A DNA stretch of 64,000 nucleotides, taken from positions 19,543,981 to 19,607,980 of the forward strand of contig OZ024735.1 in the NCBI GenBank assembly GCA_964016875.1, read 5' to 3'. The notes beneath the pieces are model-generated. The model did no database searches. It was given only the letters and a program-made list of their open reading frames with translations, and was not told the origin of the DNA. This DNA comes from Fallopia convolvulus (lineage: Eukaryota; Streptophyta; Magnoliopsida; Caryophyllales; Polygonaceae). Position numbers and translations under genes: made by a program. This document shows, piece after piece, positions 20,801-32,280 of this stretch; within the stretch, counting starts at the first letter, position 1; each line of letters opens with the position of its first letter.

Positions 20801-23219
20801 AGTCAGAGCATGATCATACACAAACAAGTTATTTGAAAAGTTCTTGTATTCAATAAAGAAAGAAGTATAAGGAGAGGTTGCCTTGAACAAATGAGCACCA
20901 GTGTGAGCATCCACGGCACTGAAAGGATCGTCAAGGAAATACACATCAGAATCACTATACACCGCCCTTGCTATTTGAATCCTTTGCTTTTGCCCACCAC
21001 TTAGATTCATCCCTCTTTCACCAATACCACATAAATCTCCATTAGCCCACATCTCAACATCCCTATTCAAAGCACATCCTTCCAAGACCTCCTCATATAA
21101 CGCCTTATTCATTTCCTTGCCAAATAATATATTCTCCCTAACACTACCCGTTTGGATCCAAGCACTTTGTGGAACATAAGCCTTTGTCCCTAAAACCTTG
21201 ATCTTTGATCCAGACATTCTTTGAATCTCGCCAAGAATGCTGCAAATCAAACTCGATTTCCCTGACCCAACAGAACCACAAATAGCAACCTTTTCCCCTT
21301 TCTTGATGTTGATCCTCTCACTTATCCTAATACAAGGCCTCATCAAATTAATACTCCCTTCCCAAGAATATTCACCTGTCTCTATATCAACCACAACATT
21401 TGATCCTTTAAACTTGTGATAGGCTATTGGTTTCTTCTGATCTTCATCCATAATATGGCCTTGAATCCGGTCAAGCGACACCTTAGTTTGAGCCATCATA
21501 GAAATAAGCTCTGGAAGATTATATATTGGCTCTTGTAGTATTCTAAAAGTCGCTATAGCTGAAAGAACTGTGCTGGATGTCAACGGAGTCTTAACCAAGA
21601 TACAAACTCCAAAGGTTAAAACCGAGACTAATGTAGGTGAAGCCCAAAACAAGAATGCCACGGCTGAGCACATGTAAAGGTACTTGCTCAGCCATTTCCT
21701 TTCGGTTTCTCTCAAACCAAGAAGCTTGTTCAAGAAACTGTTCTCCCAAGAATGCAATTTAAGGACTCTCATACTCTTGAGAGTCTCCGATGTAGCTTTC
21801 ATCCTCGCATCCTTGGCTTCCATTATCTTTGAATGCAACGTTTCCTGCCTGTTAGCCAACGGAGTGTTGCAAACCATCACTAAAACTGTGGCAAAAAACG
21901 CTGCAAACGAAGGAGCAGCACCGAGATTCTTGTACAAGATGAGAAGAGCAAAGAAGATTTGCAAAGGAAGGAGCCAAACTCTGTGGATGACTAAGAAGAG
22001 ATCTCCAATCCTTTCGGCATCTACATCAATGAAGTTGATTATCTTCCCATTTCCTAGCCCTGCAAGTTTGATTGAAAGTGACTTTTTGTAGACCAATACC
22101 ATTAAAGCTGATCTAACTCTGCTGCCAATCCGATTAGCGCCAAAGTACCATTGCCTCTGAGCTAAGGACTCAGCTGACTTTGCTATGAAGAAGAGGGATG
22201 CTAAAATGAGCCCATAATGATAGCTTGTATCATCCTCCTTGTTTGATAAGTAATTGACAAAGCTTGTTATTAGCAATGGACCCATATAGGATGCACTTAC
22301 ATTTGCTCCTTAAAAAACAAAAGAATATAATGTTAAATCATACATACTACTTGGATATTGTTTTTAATTAAGATCTCATGCCCGAGAAAAGACTACCTGC
22401 AAAGACAGCATTTAGAGCCAATGATCTCCATACAGAATAGAAGATGGCATGTGTCAAAGAAAGATTACATGTGTCTACTTTCTGTTTTCGGAGCGCCTCC
22501 TCCAGCAAAGAAGAAGCAATTTCGGCTGTCTCGGATTGAGGAACTGAAGGGATGTGATGCAAATCAAGTCTCTGCAGATTACCAGCTTTGAAAAAAGTAT
22601 TTAGCCATGAAAATGTGAGTTGGCTGAGAAATCCAGCTTTACTAAAACAACAATGAGTTTCTTCTCTCGCCTCTAGCAATGGCTGCCTAAGATCATGGTT
22701 TTCCCTAGAATTTATGCTCATAGAACTGAAACACAAAAGGACTGAAAATGGGCAAGCAAAGATATCAACAGGAGATGGCTTTGGAAAAGGAATGTGTAGA
22801 TTTATGGAGGTGAAATGGGTAATTGAATAACTTGTAATCATAATTAAGTATTTTAATGTGGAATAGACCCACCACAGAGATAGAACCAAAGGCCACTTTT
22901 TTTCTACTACAAAGGCTTTTTTACTTGAATGTGCAGCAGCTAAAGAAGCCAAAAGCCATGTCAAAGCCAAGAGGATTGATTTGACAGGAAGGTGTTGATG
23001 ATACCAGAATTCATAAAACCCAAAACCCATGTAGAAAATAAAGATTGTGACACTGCAAAAAGGAGCAATCTTGATTAGGAAATGAGGGTTTTCTTCTAGT
23101 GAGGCAAAGGGATGAACATTCACTACTTCTCTTCTATGTTTTAACCAATCCAATAAAACCCAAGTCAGTAACAATATGCAAAATGCTAGATTGATCAATT
23201 CTAAGAATCTCTCCATCAT
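17885..23219 (-). CDS. ABC transporter, subfamily C (MRP type), ten exons, 1442 codons
   Basis: A full-length multidrug-resistance-associated-type ATP-driven membrane exporter; plant ABCC proteins pump conjugates, mainly at the vacuolar membrane (family knowledge; the substrate is not readable here). My exons (minus strand): 23219-22397, 22308-20882, 20784-20698, 20615-20013, 19908-19744, 19648-19354, 19220-18700, 18480-18417, 18324-18085, 17988-17885. All junctions keep frame. Residues 1-200 hold the hydrophobic TMD0. NBD1 has Walker A GSVGSGKS (619-626), signature LSGGQ (710-714) and Walker B VYFLDD (730-735). NBD2 has GRTGSGKST (1233-1241), SLGQRQ and ILVLDEA (1356-1362). Introns 2, 5 and 9 need GC donors. 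The start is the first of two ATGs, preceded by a non-coding TTG. Overall it most resembles the ABCC9/ABCC15-like plant group, from memory and not certain. Confidence 0.93.
17989..18084 (-). other. ABCC intron 9 with GC donor
   Basis: The donor reads ATCAAG|GCAAGT, a perfect GC-AG consensus, and the acceptor ATGCAG|GTAAGA. The joined product is VLDQGKILEYDSPSELL. The nearby GT (GCAA|GTAATC) leads to a stop in the next exon. In the duplicate at 13712 the GC has become AC. Confidence 0.88.
19649..19743 (-). other. ABCC intron 5 with GC donor
   Basis: The donor reads TATCAG|GCAAGA and the acceptor GTTGCAG|ACTTAC, giving SVWYQ-TYYRTTARELAR, the expected continuous motif. The alternative GT five bases upstream (TTTG|GTAT) would create a TGA stop at the junction. 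Confidence 0.88.
20785..20881 (-). other. ABCC intron 2 with GC donor
   Basis: The donor reads TTCAAG|GCAACC and the acceptor ATGCAG|AGATGT. Using the GC keeps the NBD1 sequence continuous after the Walker B aspartates (HLFK then RCLMQLLSQKTV). The GT in ACTG|GTGC upstream would delete the conserved HLFK part. Confidence 0.8.
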
Positions 23220-23242
23220 CAAAACTCCTCCAGCTCAAAACC

Positions 23243-23352
23243 TGAAATAAAAAAAGAAAAGGAAACCACATGAAACACTATTTCATCAAAACAAGACAAA
23301 CCCAGTTGAGATAATGATCAGAAGAAGAGGAAATAAAAGAAGTAATGCGTAC
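23243..23352 (-). other. Possible intron in the ABCC 5' leader
   Basis: On the minus strand TTTTTG|GTACGC (donor near 23352) and a pyrimidine-rich tract ending TTTCAG|GTTTTG (acceptor near 23243) would remove about 110 bases just upstream of the start codon. Plausible, but without transcript support. Confidence 0.35.
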
Positions 23353-23482
23353 CAAAAATGTTGGAAAGTAAAAATGGGGGAAAAAAGTTTAGAAGAAAGG
23401 CTTCATAAGCAGTGCAGTGGGTTGGTGGCTGTATTTTCCCCCACTGGTCTGCTTATGTCTCTTTTGGCATCATCTTGTTGAG

Positions 23483-23495
23483 CCTTTATATATAA
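23483..23495 (-). promoter_or_regulatory. TATA box of the ABCC gene
   Basis: Minus-strand TTATATATAAAGG lies about 265 bases upstream of the start codon, so transcription would begin near 23455 and leave room for the proposed leader intron. Confidence 0.55.
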
Positions 23496-23499
23496 TTTT

Positions 23500-23847
23500 A
23501 ACAAAATCCCAGTCTTTATCAAAAGACTAAATCAAGAACTTAATTAACCCTCTCCAGCTCAATATGTTGCGGTAATTTTTTTCACTTTTTTTTTTTTTTT
23601 AACATTAGATGTAATAAGTCACTGCTTGGTAATGGAGCTCGATCATATCCTTTGTTTTGGTCCTGCAACTTTTATCAGATCAACATCCAAAGTAGAAATA
23701 GTAGAGCCTAAAGTTCATCCCACTATTTCTTTTTTTTTTTTCTCATGGTTTCAATTCCCAAGTTTTATGTTTCAAGCCCCTGCCCCATCACCAGGTAACT
23801 TTTTGGGAGCTTTATCTTTATTCTTGTTTTATGTAAGTGCCTCTGCT
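23500..23847. other. ABCC upstream region; no gene seen
   Basis: Contains poly-T runs (23588-23600, 23730-23740). The small ORF 23626-23871 has no recognisable content. Confidence 0.5.
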
Positions 23848-24612
23848 AATGGCGGAGCCGGAGATTTATAGTAAGGGGGCACACCTAACTAGTGTAGATA
23901 ATAGGTGATGATATTCGTGACTATTATATCACTACTTCGTATCCTCGTTATCATGTAATAATTCCGTATCCTCGTTATTGTGTAATAATTAAGCGGCTTT
24001 TATAAAATCAATATAATTTGCAAATAAAAATATATCGTATTAATTTTAAAATAACTATAAAATTGATGTATTTACGTATAAATTAAATTCAAAACCTAAT
24101 GTATAAACCAATCAATTTAATTAGTTGAATGAAAAAGTTGATAAAATAATTCATATGAAGTATAATTTACAAAATAATATTCGCATCTCAAATCCTAAAA
24201 TATCAATTGAACATAATTAACACAATCAAACCATTAAAGATAACAAATTCAATTTTATCAACACTGAATTCAACTGAAAAAACAAAGTTAACTAAATAAT
24301 TAAATATTAATTAAGCCAAAATTGGAAGAACTTATGGGTAGGTGGCACGTGGCGTAGGTACGGGAAGGGTAGAGTGGTGGCTTGGAATTCACCAATCAAT
24401 TCCTTCAATTGGCTGGAGAAAGAAGAAGGCCGGGCTTTTATTTTAAATAAGAAAATTATACAAAATTAGAACAACCCATCTGGCCATCTTCAACCGAACA
24501 AGTGCAGTGAGGGCACCAACTTCTTTACAGATCTGAAAAACTCCGTTGGGCTTTTAATTCCGGTGGTTCTCTGGCGGTCAGTGTGGGCACCGGCCCCCAC
24601 AGGCACCCACCC
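23848..24612. mobile_element. Probable non-autonomous DNA element with GGCGGAGCC-type ends
   Basis: The left end reads ATGGCGGAGCCGGAGATTTA followed by a GGGGGCAC run. The right end reads GTGGGCACCGGCCCCCACAG. This pairing (GGCGGAGCC...GGGG at one end, GGCCCCCAC at the other) is a common signature of a plant non-autonomous family, and a related pair bounds 61478-62095. The interior is AT-rich and non-coding. Exact termini and target duplication were not resolved. Confidence 0.4.
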
Positions 24613-25344
24613 CGTGCTATGATACACATTAGATTGATTATTATGGTTCTGTTCAGTTACTTAAGCTAATTCACTCCATTCAGATCTTTTCATGAATTGT
24701 CACATCTCATTCTTGCCTGCTTTAATAGATCGTATTATGTGAGTAAGGATTCATGATTAGATAATGGATACTCTATTACAAAATTGAGGCCCCATATTAA
24801 CTAATGTCCGGTGTAAATGAACAAAAGGAAGCTGAAATGGTCTTTCGACCAAACAAACCAAGGAAGCTGAAATGGTCCTATGAGAATTGAGAAGTGGGGG
24901 ACACAATTTGTGATTTGAGAAATTCAAAAGCCCACAAAGCCCACACGCCAATGCAAACTCAAAACGCCAGAACTGTAGCAGAGCACGTGGATAGTGGGTG
25001 GTACACTTGTCACATGATCTGTTTATGTGGGTGGATTGCAATTTCATCCTCTACTGGCGTGTGGAGCGTGTGACAGACACGTGCGGGTAAAATGCTGGCG
25101 TGTGCACTGTGCAGGGTAAAAGCAATCCAGCTTTTTTGGATGGCCATCACTACTCAGTACTCATGTATACATCATACATGTAACGTGGTTTCCATTTTAT
25201 CAACAACCTTTCCTTTGGTAAACATGGTTATACTATACGTTGTTTGCGATTAACTAAATTGTATTTAAATGTGATTAATTAAAATTGTAATTAATGATTC
25301 TTATGTGGGTGACATCGAGGTACACGAACTCCAAGCTTCAAATG
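24613..25344. other. No gene seen
   Basis: Contains a short direct duplication of GGAAGCTGAAATGGTC (24826 and 24863). The minus-strand ORF 24757-25047 has no family resemblance that I recognise. Confidence 0.5.
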
Positions 25345-25346
25345 TA

Positions 25347-25586
25347 CTCCCTCCGTTTCAAAATAGTTGTTCATAGACAAAAGTGCACATATATTAAGGG
25401 GAAAAAATTCTTCCAAAAATACCCCTATAAAGTGGTACTTTTTACTCCAAAAAGTTGCTTTGGAAAAAGTGTATGTTTAGTGTGGTGTAATTATTAAGGG
25501 TATAAATGGAAAAAATTATTATATGAACAACTATTGTGAAACAAGAAAAATTGTCTATATGGACAACTATTCTGAAACGGAGGGAG
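25347..25586. mobile_element. Stowaway-type MITE (Tc1/mariner group), 240 bp
   Basis: The terminal inverted repeats are CTCCCTCCGTTTCA at the left and TGAAACGGAGGGAG at the right, flanked by TA on both sides (25345-25346 and 25587-25588). Subterminal words are mirrored too (TTGTTCATAGACAA and TTGTCTATATGGACAA). The terminus and TA duplication define Stowaway. It is non-coding. Confidence 0.95.
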
Positions 25587-25933
25587 TAATATTCATACTT
25601 AATTATTCAAAATGTACCTTATTGCAACTGAGATCTCTTGTAAATTGCTTAATTTAAAAAACCTGAATAAAAGTGCTTCAATAATTGAAAAATTCCTTAA
25701 CAGGCTTATTTGTGTGTTTTTAATACACCATTTGATTAAAATTAAAAAAAAAAATAGTGCAATGCATTAGAAAAGTTCTTAAAATGCAGTAAGATTTCTC
25801 TGAGTGAACTTGTATTAAAAGTAGGTTTTGCTACTTATGTTCCCCTAATGACTATATTAGGTTTATAATAGAATCTGAAAATTTATTAATTAAATATAGA
25901 AAACTCGTAAGTTAAAATATGGTCCATGTTTTA

Positions 25934-26206
25934 GGGTTTGGTTCAAATGAAACAAACTCTTATCCTAAAACGTGAAACGAATGCACTTTTCCTAATTCGT
26001 AGTGCAATTTTCATACAAAATTGCATTGCAAAATACTAAAAGTGCAATCCGAAAAAGTGCATTACAAAAAATACGAAAAGTGTAATACAAAGTACAAAAA
26101 ATGCAAATGCGAAAAAGTGCATTTCGAAGTAGGGAAAATGTACTACGAATTAGGAAAAGTGCATTCGTTTTAGGATAATAGTTTATTTCATTTGAACAAA
26201 ACTCCC
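25934..26206. mobile_element. hAT-like MITE with long inverted repeats, 273 bp
   Basis: The left arm starts GGGTTTGGTTCAAATGAAAC and the right arm is its complement, ending GTTCAAATG-type sequence at AACAAAACTCCC. The arms pair over about 70 bases, including CCTAAAACG and AATGCACTTTTCCTAATTCG. The flanks are ATGTTTTA (25926-25933) and ATATTTTA (26207-26214), an 8-bp duplication with one mismatch, which suggests the hAT superfamily. The middle repeats the word AAAAGTGCA several times. Confidence 0.75.
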
Positions 26207-26251
26207 ATATTTTATACTTATAGATATAAAAGTTATCTATTTCATTTAGAG

Positions 26252-27275
26252 ATATTAAATTAATTTATTATGTGATTTTGAATTAAAAAAGGATAGTTGG
26301 GATATTACCTCACTATTTTATATTTATCATACTTATGGATAGAAACTTAATATAAAAAATATACTTATAGATAGAAAAGATATAAAAATAATTTTACATT
26401 TATCATATTTATGGATAAAAAACTTATCTATATTACTCTAAATTAAATTAGTATTTTTATGTGCCATACATATGGATAGAATTATTGTATTATTTCTTTT
26501 TATTTGTTAAATTTTAATTAAATTAATATATGTAAGGATATTTCTAAAAAATTATACCTATCTTATCTACAAAAAACTATCATTTACAATATAATAAACA
26601 TGTGCAAAGATAAAAATAATGAAAAATCATACCGAATTTTCAAATTGATGATCATATCAAATTGATAATTAAATATTAGAATATAATGAAAAAATTTCAA
26701 GATAAAGTTAGTGTCCATACGACAAATTGTAATCGTTAAAATTGACCAAATCGTAATCGTAATTGTAATCGTAATCGATAATTAACTATACTTTTTGCAA
26801 ATTTCCTTATCTATATAGTATAATTTCTTATAAATATTGTGCGATCAAATCGTAATCGTGAAAAAAATATCCATATGATCAATTGTGTAGTATATTTTAT
26901 CTATATTATATGGATAGAAGATAATTAAATATTACAGTATTATGAACATGACCAAAGATAAAAATAATGGTAGATATAAAAAGTTATCCAATCTCATAGT
27001 AAATTGAAAAAATATATAAATTCTTATATAGTATATCTTTTTATACTATATGGATATAATTTAATTAAATATTATAATATAATGAACATGAACAATGATA
27101 AAAATAATGGACAGAGTTAAAAATTTATCAAATCTCATAGTAAATTGATAAAAATAAATTATTAAGTAAGGTGAGTGCATAAAATTGGAAATTCCATATG
27201 ATGATTGAATTACATAATATATAATTAATTAAAAAAACATTATTAAAAATAGGTTGGCTGGGATATAAATTCATA
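26252..27275. repeat. Direct repeat L, about 1.0 kb, paired with 32281-33250
   Basis: AT-rich sequence that matches 32281-33250 in the same orientation along its length. Long shared words include CATACATATGGATAGAATTA and ACAAAAAACTATCATTTACA. No ORF. The copies sit about 6.0 kb apart and flank the Helitron end, ACCCG repeats and gypsy fragment. Confidence 0.85.
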
Positions 27276-28147
27276 ATGACAAAACTGATCAAAAGTGCTT
27301 CAGGTTTAGAAGATACTAGTTGATGACCCGGGCCTTGCCCGAGAACTTTTTAAAATAAAAATTATAATATATTATTTAAATATGATATATATATTATTAT
27401 TTATTTAATAAAACAATATTATAAATATTTAAGTTAATTATAATAATATCTTATATTATTAAAATGAATACATATATTATCTTATTCTTAAAAATATTAT
27501 TTATAATAATTATGTAATAATCATACAAAAGTTGACGTTCTTAACTCATTGGGTTGACCCGAATTCGCACAAAATCCGCAATGAATTGACCCAATCAACC
27601 TATAAATTTTAATGACATGAATTTGTACTCAACCGAACTTGAAATGACCGAGCCTAAACCTGATTGAACTGACCCGATTAACTGGTTTAACATTAAGGGG
27701 TCAATAATTTTTTATTTATTTATTAAGGGATCTGTAATATGAAAAATCAACATACTTATGAATAGAATTGTAAAACATAACATATCTATACCGATATTAA
27801 TTAAAAAATTGTCATACTTATTAATATAAAAATGGCATAAAAAATCATCATGCTTATGGATAGAAAATTTAAAAAGTTGTCATATTTGTGAATGAAAAAT
27901 TAATCTATGAAAAATCTAAAATTTAATATAAATTCTAGCATTAAAAACATGGTCCATATTAATTAAAAAAGTGTGGGCATAGTTATGGATGCAATATTAA
28001 TATAAACATTTCGTAACTAAAACTATGGTGACAAAAATTAAAATTAATGACAATATTGTATTAAACTATCATATTTATGGATAGAACATCCATATATAAA
28101 ATCCGACATATTTATGGATGAAAATTTAAAAAGTTATCATTCTTAAG

Positions 28148-28571
28148 TAGAGTTGTCAAAAGTTGACCCGGCCTGCAAACCTGACTGACCCGCCGAAAAT
28201 TTTATGGTCAAGATCCAAAAATTTGAACCCGAAACCCGAAGTGAACCGAAACCCGATAGACCCGCAACCTATTGGGTTGAAACCCAAAACCTATTGGGTT
28301 GACCGATTTAGTATATTTACAGAATGTATAAAATTTATTTTAAAAAGTATAATATATTTTATTATTAAAATACATAAAAAAATAATAATTATAATTAAAT
28401 ATTATTATTTAATTAAAATCTATTGTAATAATCATAAAAAGTTCGATGTTTTTGACCCGCTAGTCAACCCGATCCGCCTGAAAACCCGCATCGACCCGAC
28501 CCAATTTAACCCGTGATCCATAACGACCTGAACCTGACTCAACCCGAACCTGACTCAACCCGAACCCGAAA
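28148..28571 (+). repeat. ACCCG-rich dispersed repeat, copy 1
   Basis: Starts GTTGTCAAAAGTTGACCCG and is full of GACCCG/AACCCG words, with an AT-rich centre near 28330-28430. Related copies lie at 34718-35108 (plus) and 37483-37870 (minus), with shorter ones at 27530-27700 and 36750-36870. A small internal tandem, CCTGACTCAACCCGAA twice, occurs at about 28533-28565. The ORFs here and on the opposite strand are compositional. Confidence 0.75.
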
Positions 28572-28650
28572 TTGTGAAACCTCGAGATATAGTTTATCGT
28601 TTCCTTTAATATATAAGTTTCGGGACGAAACTTTCGTAAGGGGGGTAGTA
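28572..28650 (+). mobile_element. 3' terminal internal region and polypurine tract of a Ty3/gypsy element
   Basis: TTTCGGGACGAAACTTTCGT followed by AAGGGGGGTAGTA leads directly into the LTR at 28651. This is the usual end of pol and polypurine tract in chromovirus-type plant elements. Only about 70 bases survive upstream of the LTR. Confidence 0.75.
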
Positions 28651-31073
28651 TGTAATATTCGGATTCCGTATTTCCGTCTAGGGCGGAAAAGTAAATTTCT
28701 CGAGTTACAAGTAGTCGAAATCTTGACCCGCAAGTAATTTCCAAGATAGAATTTAACCCGTTAGTTTTTTTAATACTCTAGTTTTATACCTAACCCGTTA
28801 GTTTTCAACAAGGAAAATCATATCCACACTAAAATATATATATTTCGTTCTATCTAAACTATGGCCAAATTATCCATCTCACTCGGAAATCTAGATTGAT
28901 CCCAATTAAAAAGAAAAATCTATCCTAATTAAATCGTTATCTATCCAAATCACGATTAACCCTCCTATTTTAACAAACCCACTCTTTGGATAATTCCAAA
29001 ACACGATTCGTTCAAACCCTTCTTCCTGTTTTCCGTAAAAGTGCTGGAGATCAAATCAGGTTTTTGCCGATCGTCAAGCTGACTAGGTAAGTTCCCGCTC
29101 GGGGCTCCGGCAGGAGACAACCATGGAATGAACCTCTACTTTCCATCTTTCTCATTCTTGTTGCCTAACTCCTAACTATCCTTCCCGCCGTCTTATTCTT
29201 CTTCTTCCCCAGAGTGTGTTCTGCGTTGCCACCGGACAACCACCGCACCATCACTGATTCACCGACGACATCCCATTCTCGTCGGCAGTCCGGTATCGAC
29301 GTTTCCGGTGAGTTCCTGACCTATCTATTCAGTTACCTTTCCCTGTTTTCTTCTTTGTCTTGATTGGAGCGTCGTCGGGGGTAGATTCTGGAATAAGGGG
29401 CTTTACGGAGAGGGAGAGTCGACTCCACCCAATTCCCAGATCTAGGAAGGCCGTCACCGGCAAGGCCGAAGGGGAGATTGATTATGTCGAATCTGATGGG
29501 TAATCGAGAGAGCGCCGCTCCATGGTCGAGGACGAGTCGGGAGTTGGTCAGTAGGGACGGGGATCTTGGTTGCAAGAACACCAGCGAAGGAAGAAAAAAA
29601 AAATGGGCGAGTGTGTTGTTCGATCGGGGAAGAAAGGATGGGGTGCTGCGTGAAATAGTAAAAGGCTAATTGGAAGTCAAAGTCAAAGCTCCTTTGATAT
29701 TGTTAGGAGAAAGGGAAGGTGGGTCTGGTGTTGAAAAGTCAAAAGAGATGGGTGCACTTTGGCTTAAACAAGTGATCTGGCCATCTGGGAGATGGTTTTA
29801 TACGTGGACCGGGCCAATCAATTGGATAAGTGGGAGAGAGGATTTAATAGGTTGGGTTTATTTAATGGGTTTAAGGAAATTAGAAGTGACTTTTCTTTGG
29901 GTTAGTTGGTTCGACTCGTATCTAAATTAATCTTTCCCCTTTGTAATTTTTAGTGAATCGCTTCCGTTTGAGATCGTAGTTCCGTCTTCTTCAAAGGATC
30001 CCTATCTTCGAGGTAAGTCGTTTTTCGACTTGCTCGGTTCTTCTCTACCTTGTTAGATTGCGTATCGATATTGTAGGGCGGGTTTTGGGAACTAGTCCTG
30101 AATGCCTTTATAAACTGTTTTGAACGTCTCGTGTTGTTGTGTGTGTAAAATGGTTTTGAATGTGTTTTATCGGAAGGATATTTTTGGAACGTTTTCTCTG
30201 TGTTGGTACCGTTTCCGACACGGCCCATCGTAGCTGGCGTGGAGGAAGAGTTGGCTACTTTGACCCGTGTGACAGGGAAACCGTGCCCCTTCAAAACGAA
30301 AAGTATTATCTGTGTGTTTTTGGCAAGTGCTCCAGTGGAGGCTTAGCCCGGGGTTAGAAGGGAGATTGCGAAGTGGAGTGGGAGGGCCTGCCTCTGCACT
30401 CGGCGCGGTGATGAGCGCCTTGGTAGTCGGATTGTGGGAAAAGGAGGAATTGTTGCGTTATGAGATTGTGATTGTGAATGCATATGTGGTTCTGTGTGAC
30501 TGATTATAACTAATTTAGGTATTGGCCTTTAGAGATATGATTGCGATTGAGGATTTGTATGCTGACTTTAGAAATGTTTTCGAAACGTTCTACAATTTCC
30601 GTATTCTATCTAGCTTGGTAGATTAGACGCTGACCCTTTGGGGAATATTTTTCAGTTCCAGGTATGAATCAGGGAGCCGTGCAGGAACCGAGGCCAGATG
30701 GCGGGCCGGAGCGGTAAAGAGCACGTGTCATAGTGGGATGGGATTATTTTTACGATAGTTTAGTTGTGTTATTTTTAGGATGTTATTTTTATTAATATGT
30801 TAGAGTTGGTATTATGACTTGTCTTCTGTTTTCGTCGAATGATTTTATTGTTGGTGATGATTCGTCAGATTCAGGATATTTATAATTAGGTTTTCGGGAA
30901 TTCATGCATAACTACATTTTCTATATTTTTATAAAAGAAAGGTTGGATGTTTTTATTTTGTTTTCTCGTCGTGCCCGCGTTGCAAGATCCTAAAGTGTAG
31001 TTGTCAACCTATTTAATAGTACCTAGTAAGGTCTATTTCTTAGTAGCGTCCCGTCGGAAGTCGGGGTGTTACA
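28651..31073 (+). repeat. LTR of a Ty3/gypsy element, 2423 bp
   Basis: Begins TGTAATATTCGGATTCC and ends AGTCGGGGTGTTACA. The polypurine tract lies on its left and the primer site and gag on its right. That is the reverse of the order around any single LTR of a linear element, so one LTR serves as a 3' LTR on the left and a 5' LTR on the right. The ORFs 29333-29581, 29478-29669, 29670-29930 and 30160-30503 are inside the LTR and are not genes. Confidence 0.82.
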
Positions 31074-31076
31074 AAT

Positions 31077-31088
31077 TGGTTTCAGAGC
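31077..31088 (+). other. Primer binding site, initiator tRNA-Met type
   Basis: TGGTTTCAGAGC, one mismatch from the standard TGGTATCAGAGC, three bases after the LTR. Confidence 0.85.
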
Positions 31089-31322
31089 GAGGTTGACAAC
31101 AGGGCACATGGAACTGACCAACGAGTGTACCCGAGGTCCAACTTAAAACCAAAACCGGCCGGTGTTTTCAAAATGTATTTAACTGGGGTAGGCATGTTGC
31201 ATATAGTGGGTAGGTGACACGTCGCGACTCCGCCCCATCAGCCGAAGGACCTCACGTAGAATAGAAAGAATTACGTTAATAAGTAGAAGGGTTAAGTTTT
31301 GACTGTGGGACTTCTGTTATAG

Positions 31323-32280
31323 ATGACCCCACCAACCAGAGCAAGAGATGCTGAAGCCAATGGAAGAGGCCGAGGGAGAGGCCGCAGTAGAGGCCGAGGC
31401 CAGGGCTGTGGCAGGGGTAGGGGAGAGGCCCCTGTAGATGCTGAGCCAGAGGTACAACAGGATATCAACCAAGAGGAGGTTGCTGAGAGTCAGGATGTGG
31501 CTGCTGCTGTTCATAGAGAGGATAGCGCATTTGTCGTTGGAGGTGTTCCCCCAGCAAACGGGGCTCAAGTAGGAGGAGGAGTACCACCAGCAGGATTGGC
31601 CCCAGAGGTACACGCTGCAATCCAGCTGTTATTGCAGACTTTGATGGGTGCAGGTGCTGCACCGAATCTGAACGCAGTTGCGGGGCAACAAGGAGCTGAG
31701 AGGAGGGCACCAGCTCCAGATTCTATTTTGGCTGCTCAGTTAGGAGCAATGCCAGATTCAAGAGGACCAGTGGTAGCTGATCATGTGGTCGAACCGAGGA
31801 GACAGTATCGCGAGCCTCAGCCTGACAAGTGGCTCGCGGAGTTTAGGAAGACTGGAGTGCCGAACTTTGCTGGAGCTCAGGATTCTGACGTAGAGCAGTG
31901 GTTGAGGAGGGTGAAATCCGCGTTGGACTCCATTAAGGCACCGGAGGAGCGGAAGATGTCCTTAGTACATAGTCTGCTACAGGAGAGTGCTTTTGACTGG
32001 TGGGAATTGTGTAGGGACCACCGGAATGAGGTGACTTTCGAGGAGTTTGAGAGGCGGATTCGAGATCAGTACTGTCCTCCGGTGGTGAGGGCGGCTCGGG
32101 AGGCTGCTTTTCGGGATGCTGGACCCGAAAACATCACAGTATCTGAGACTATTCTAAAGTTTCAGCAAGAGTTGGCAACGGTGCCAAATGCTGCCCCTAC
32201 TGAAGAGTTGAAGATTGCGACCTTCCTGAAAAGATTGCGACCTTCCTGAAAAGGTTGCAGCCGCATTTACAGTGCCAGAT
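31323..32280 (+). pseudogene. Ty3/gypsy gag, truncated and frameshifted
   Basis: From ATG 31323 the frame encodes an RG-rich start (GRGRGRSRGRG), a hinge and a capsid-like gag segment. The latter includes PDKWLAEFRKTGVPNFAGAQ, VEQWLRRVKSALDSI and an FDWWELCRD-type motif typical of plant gypsy gag. A perfect 20-bp tandem duplication (AGATTGCGACCTTCCTGAAA at 32212 and 32232) shifts the frame, giving the stop near 32249. Gag sequence then runs in the shifted frame to 32280, where repeat R begins abruptly. No zinc knuckle, protease or pol follows. Confidence 0.88.

Noticed and set aside
23220..23222. TTG as the ABCC start codon
   Set aside because: Two ATG codons follow directly; the nuclear gene would start at the first ATG, 23219.
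28460..28744. Overlapping ORFs on both strands at the ACCCG repeat and gypsy junction
   Set aside because: They cross the repeat-to-LTR boundary and follow the composition of the ACCCG words.
29333..30503. Several 60-115 codon ORFs
   Set aside because: All lie inside the 2.4 kb LTR; no domains, and the related solo LTR does not conserve the frames.
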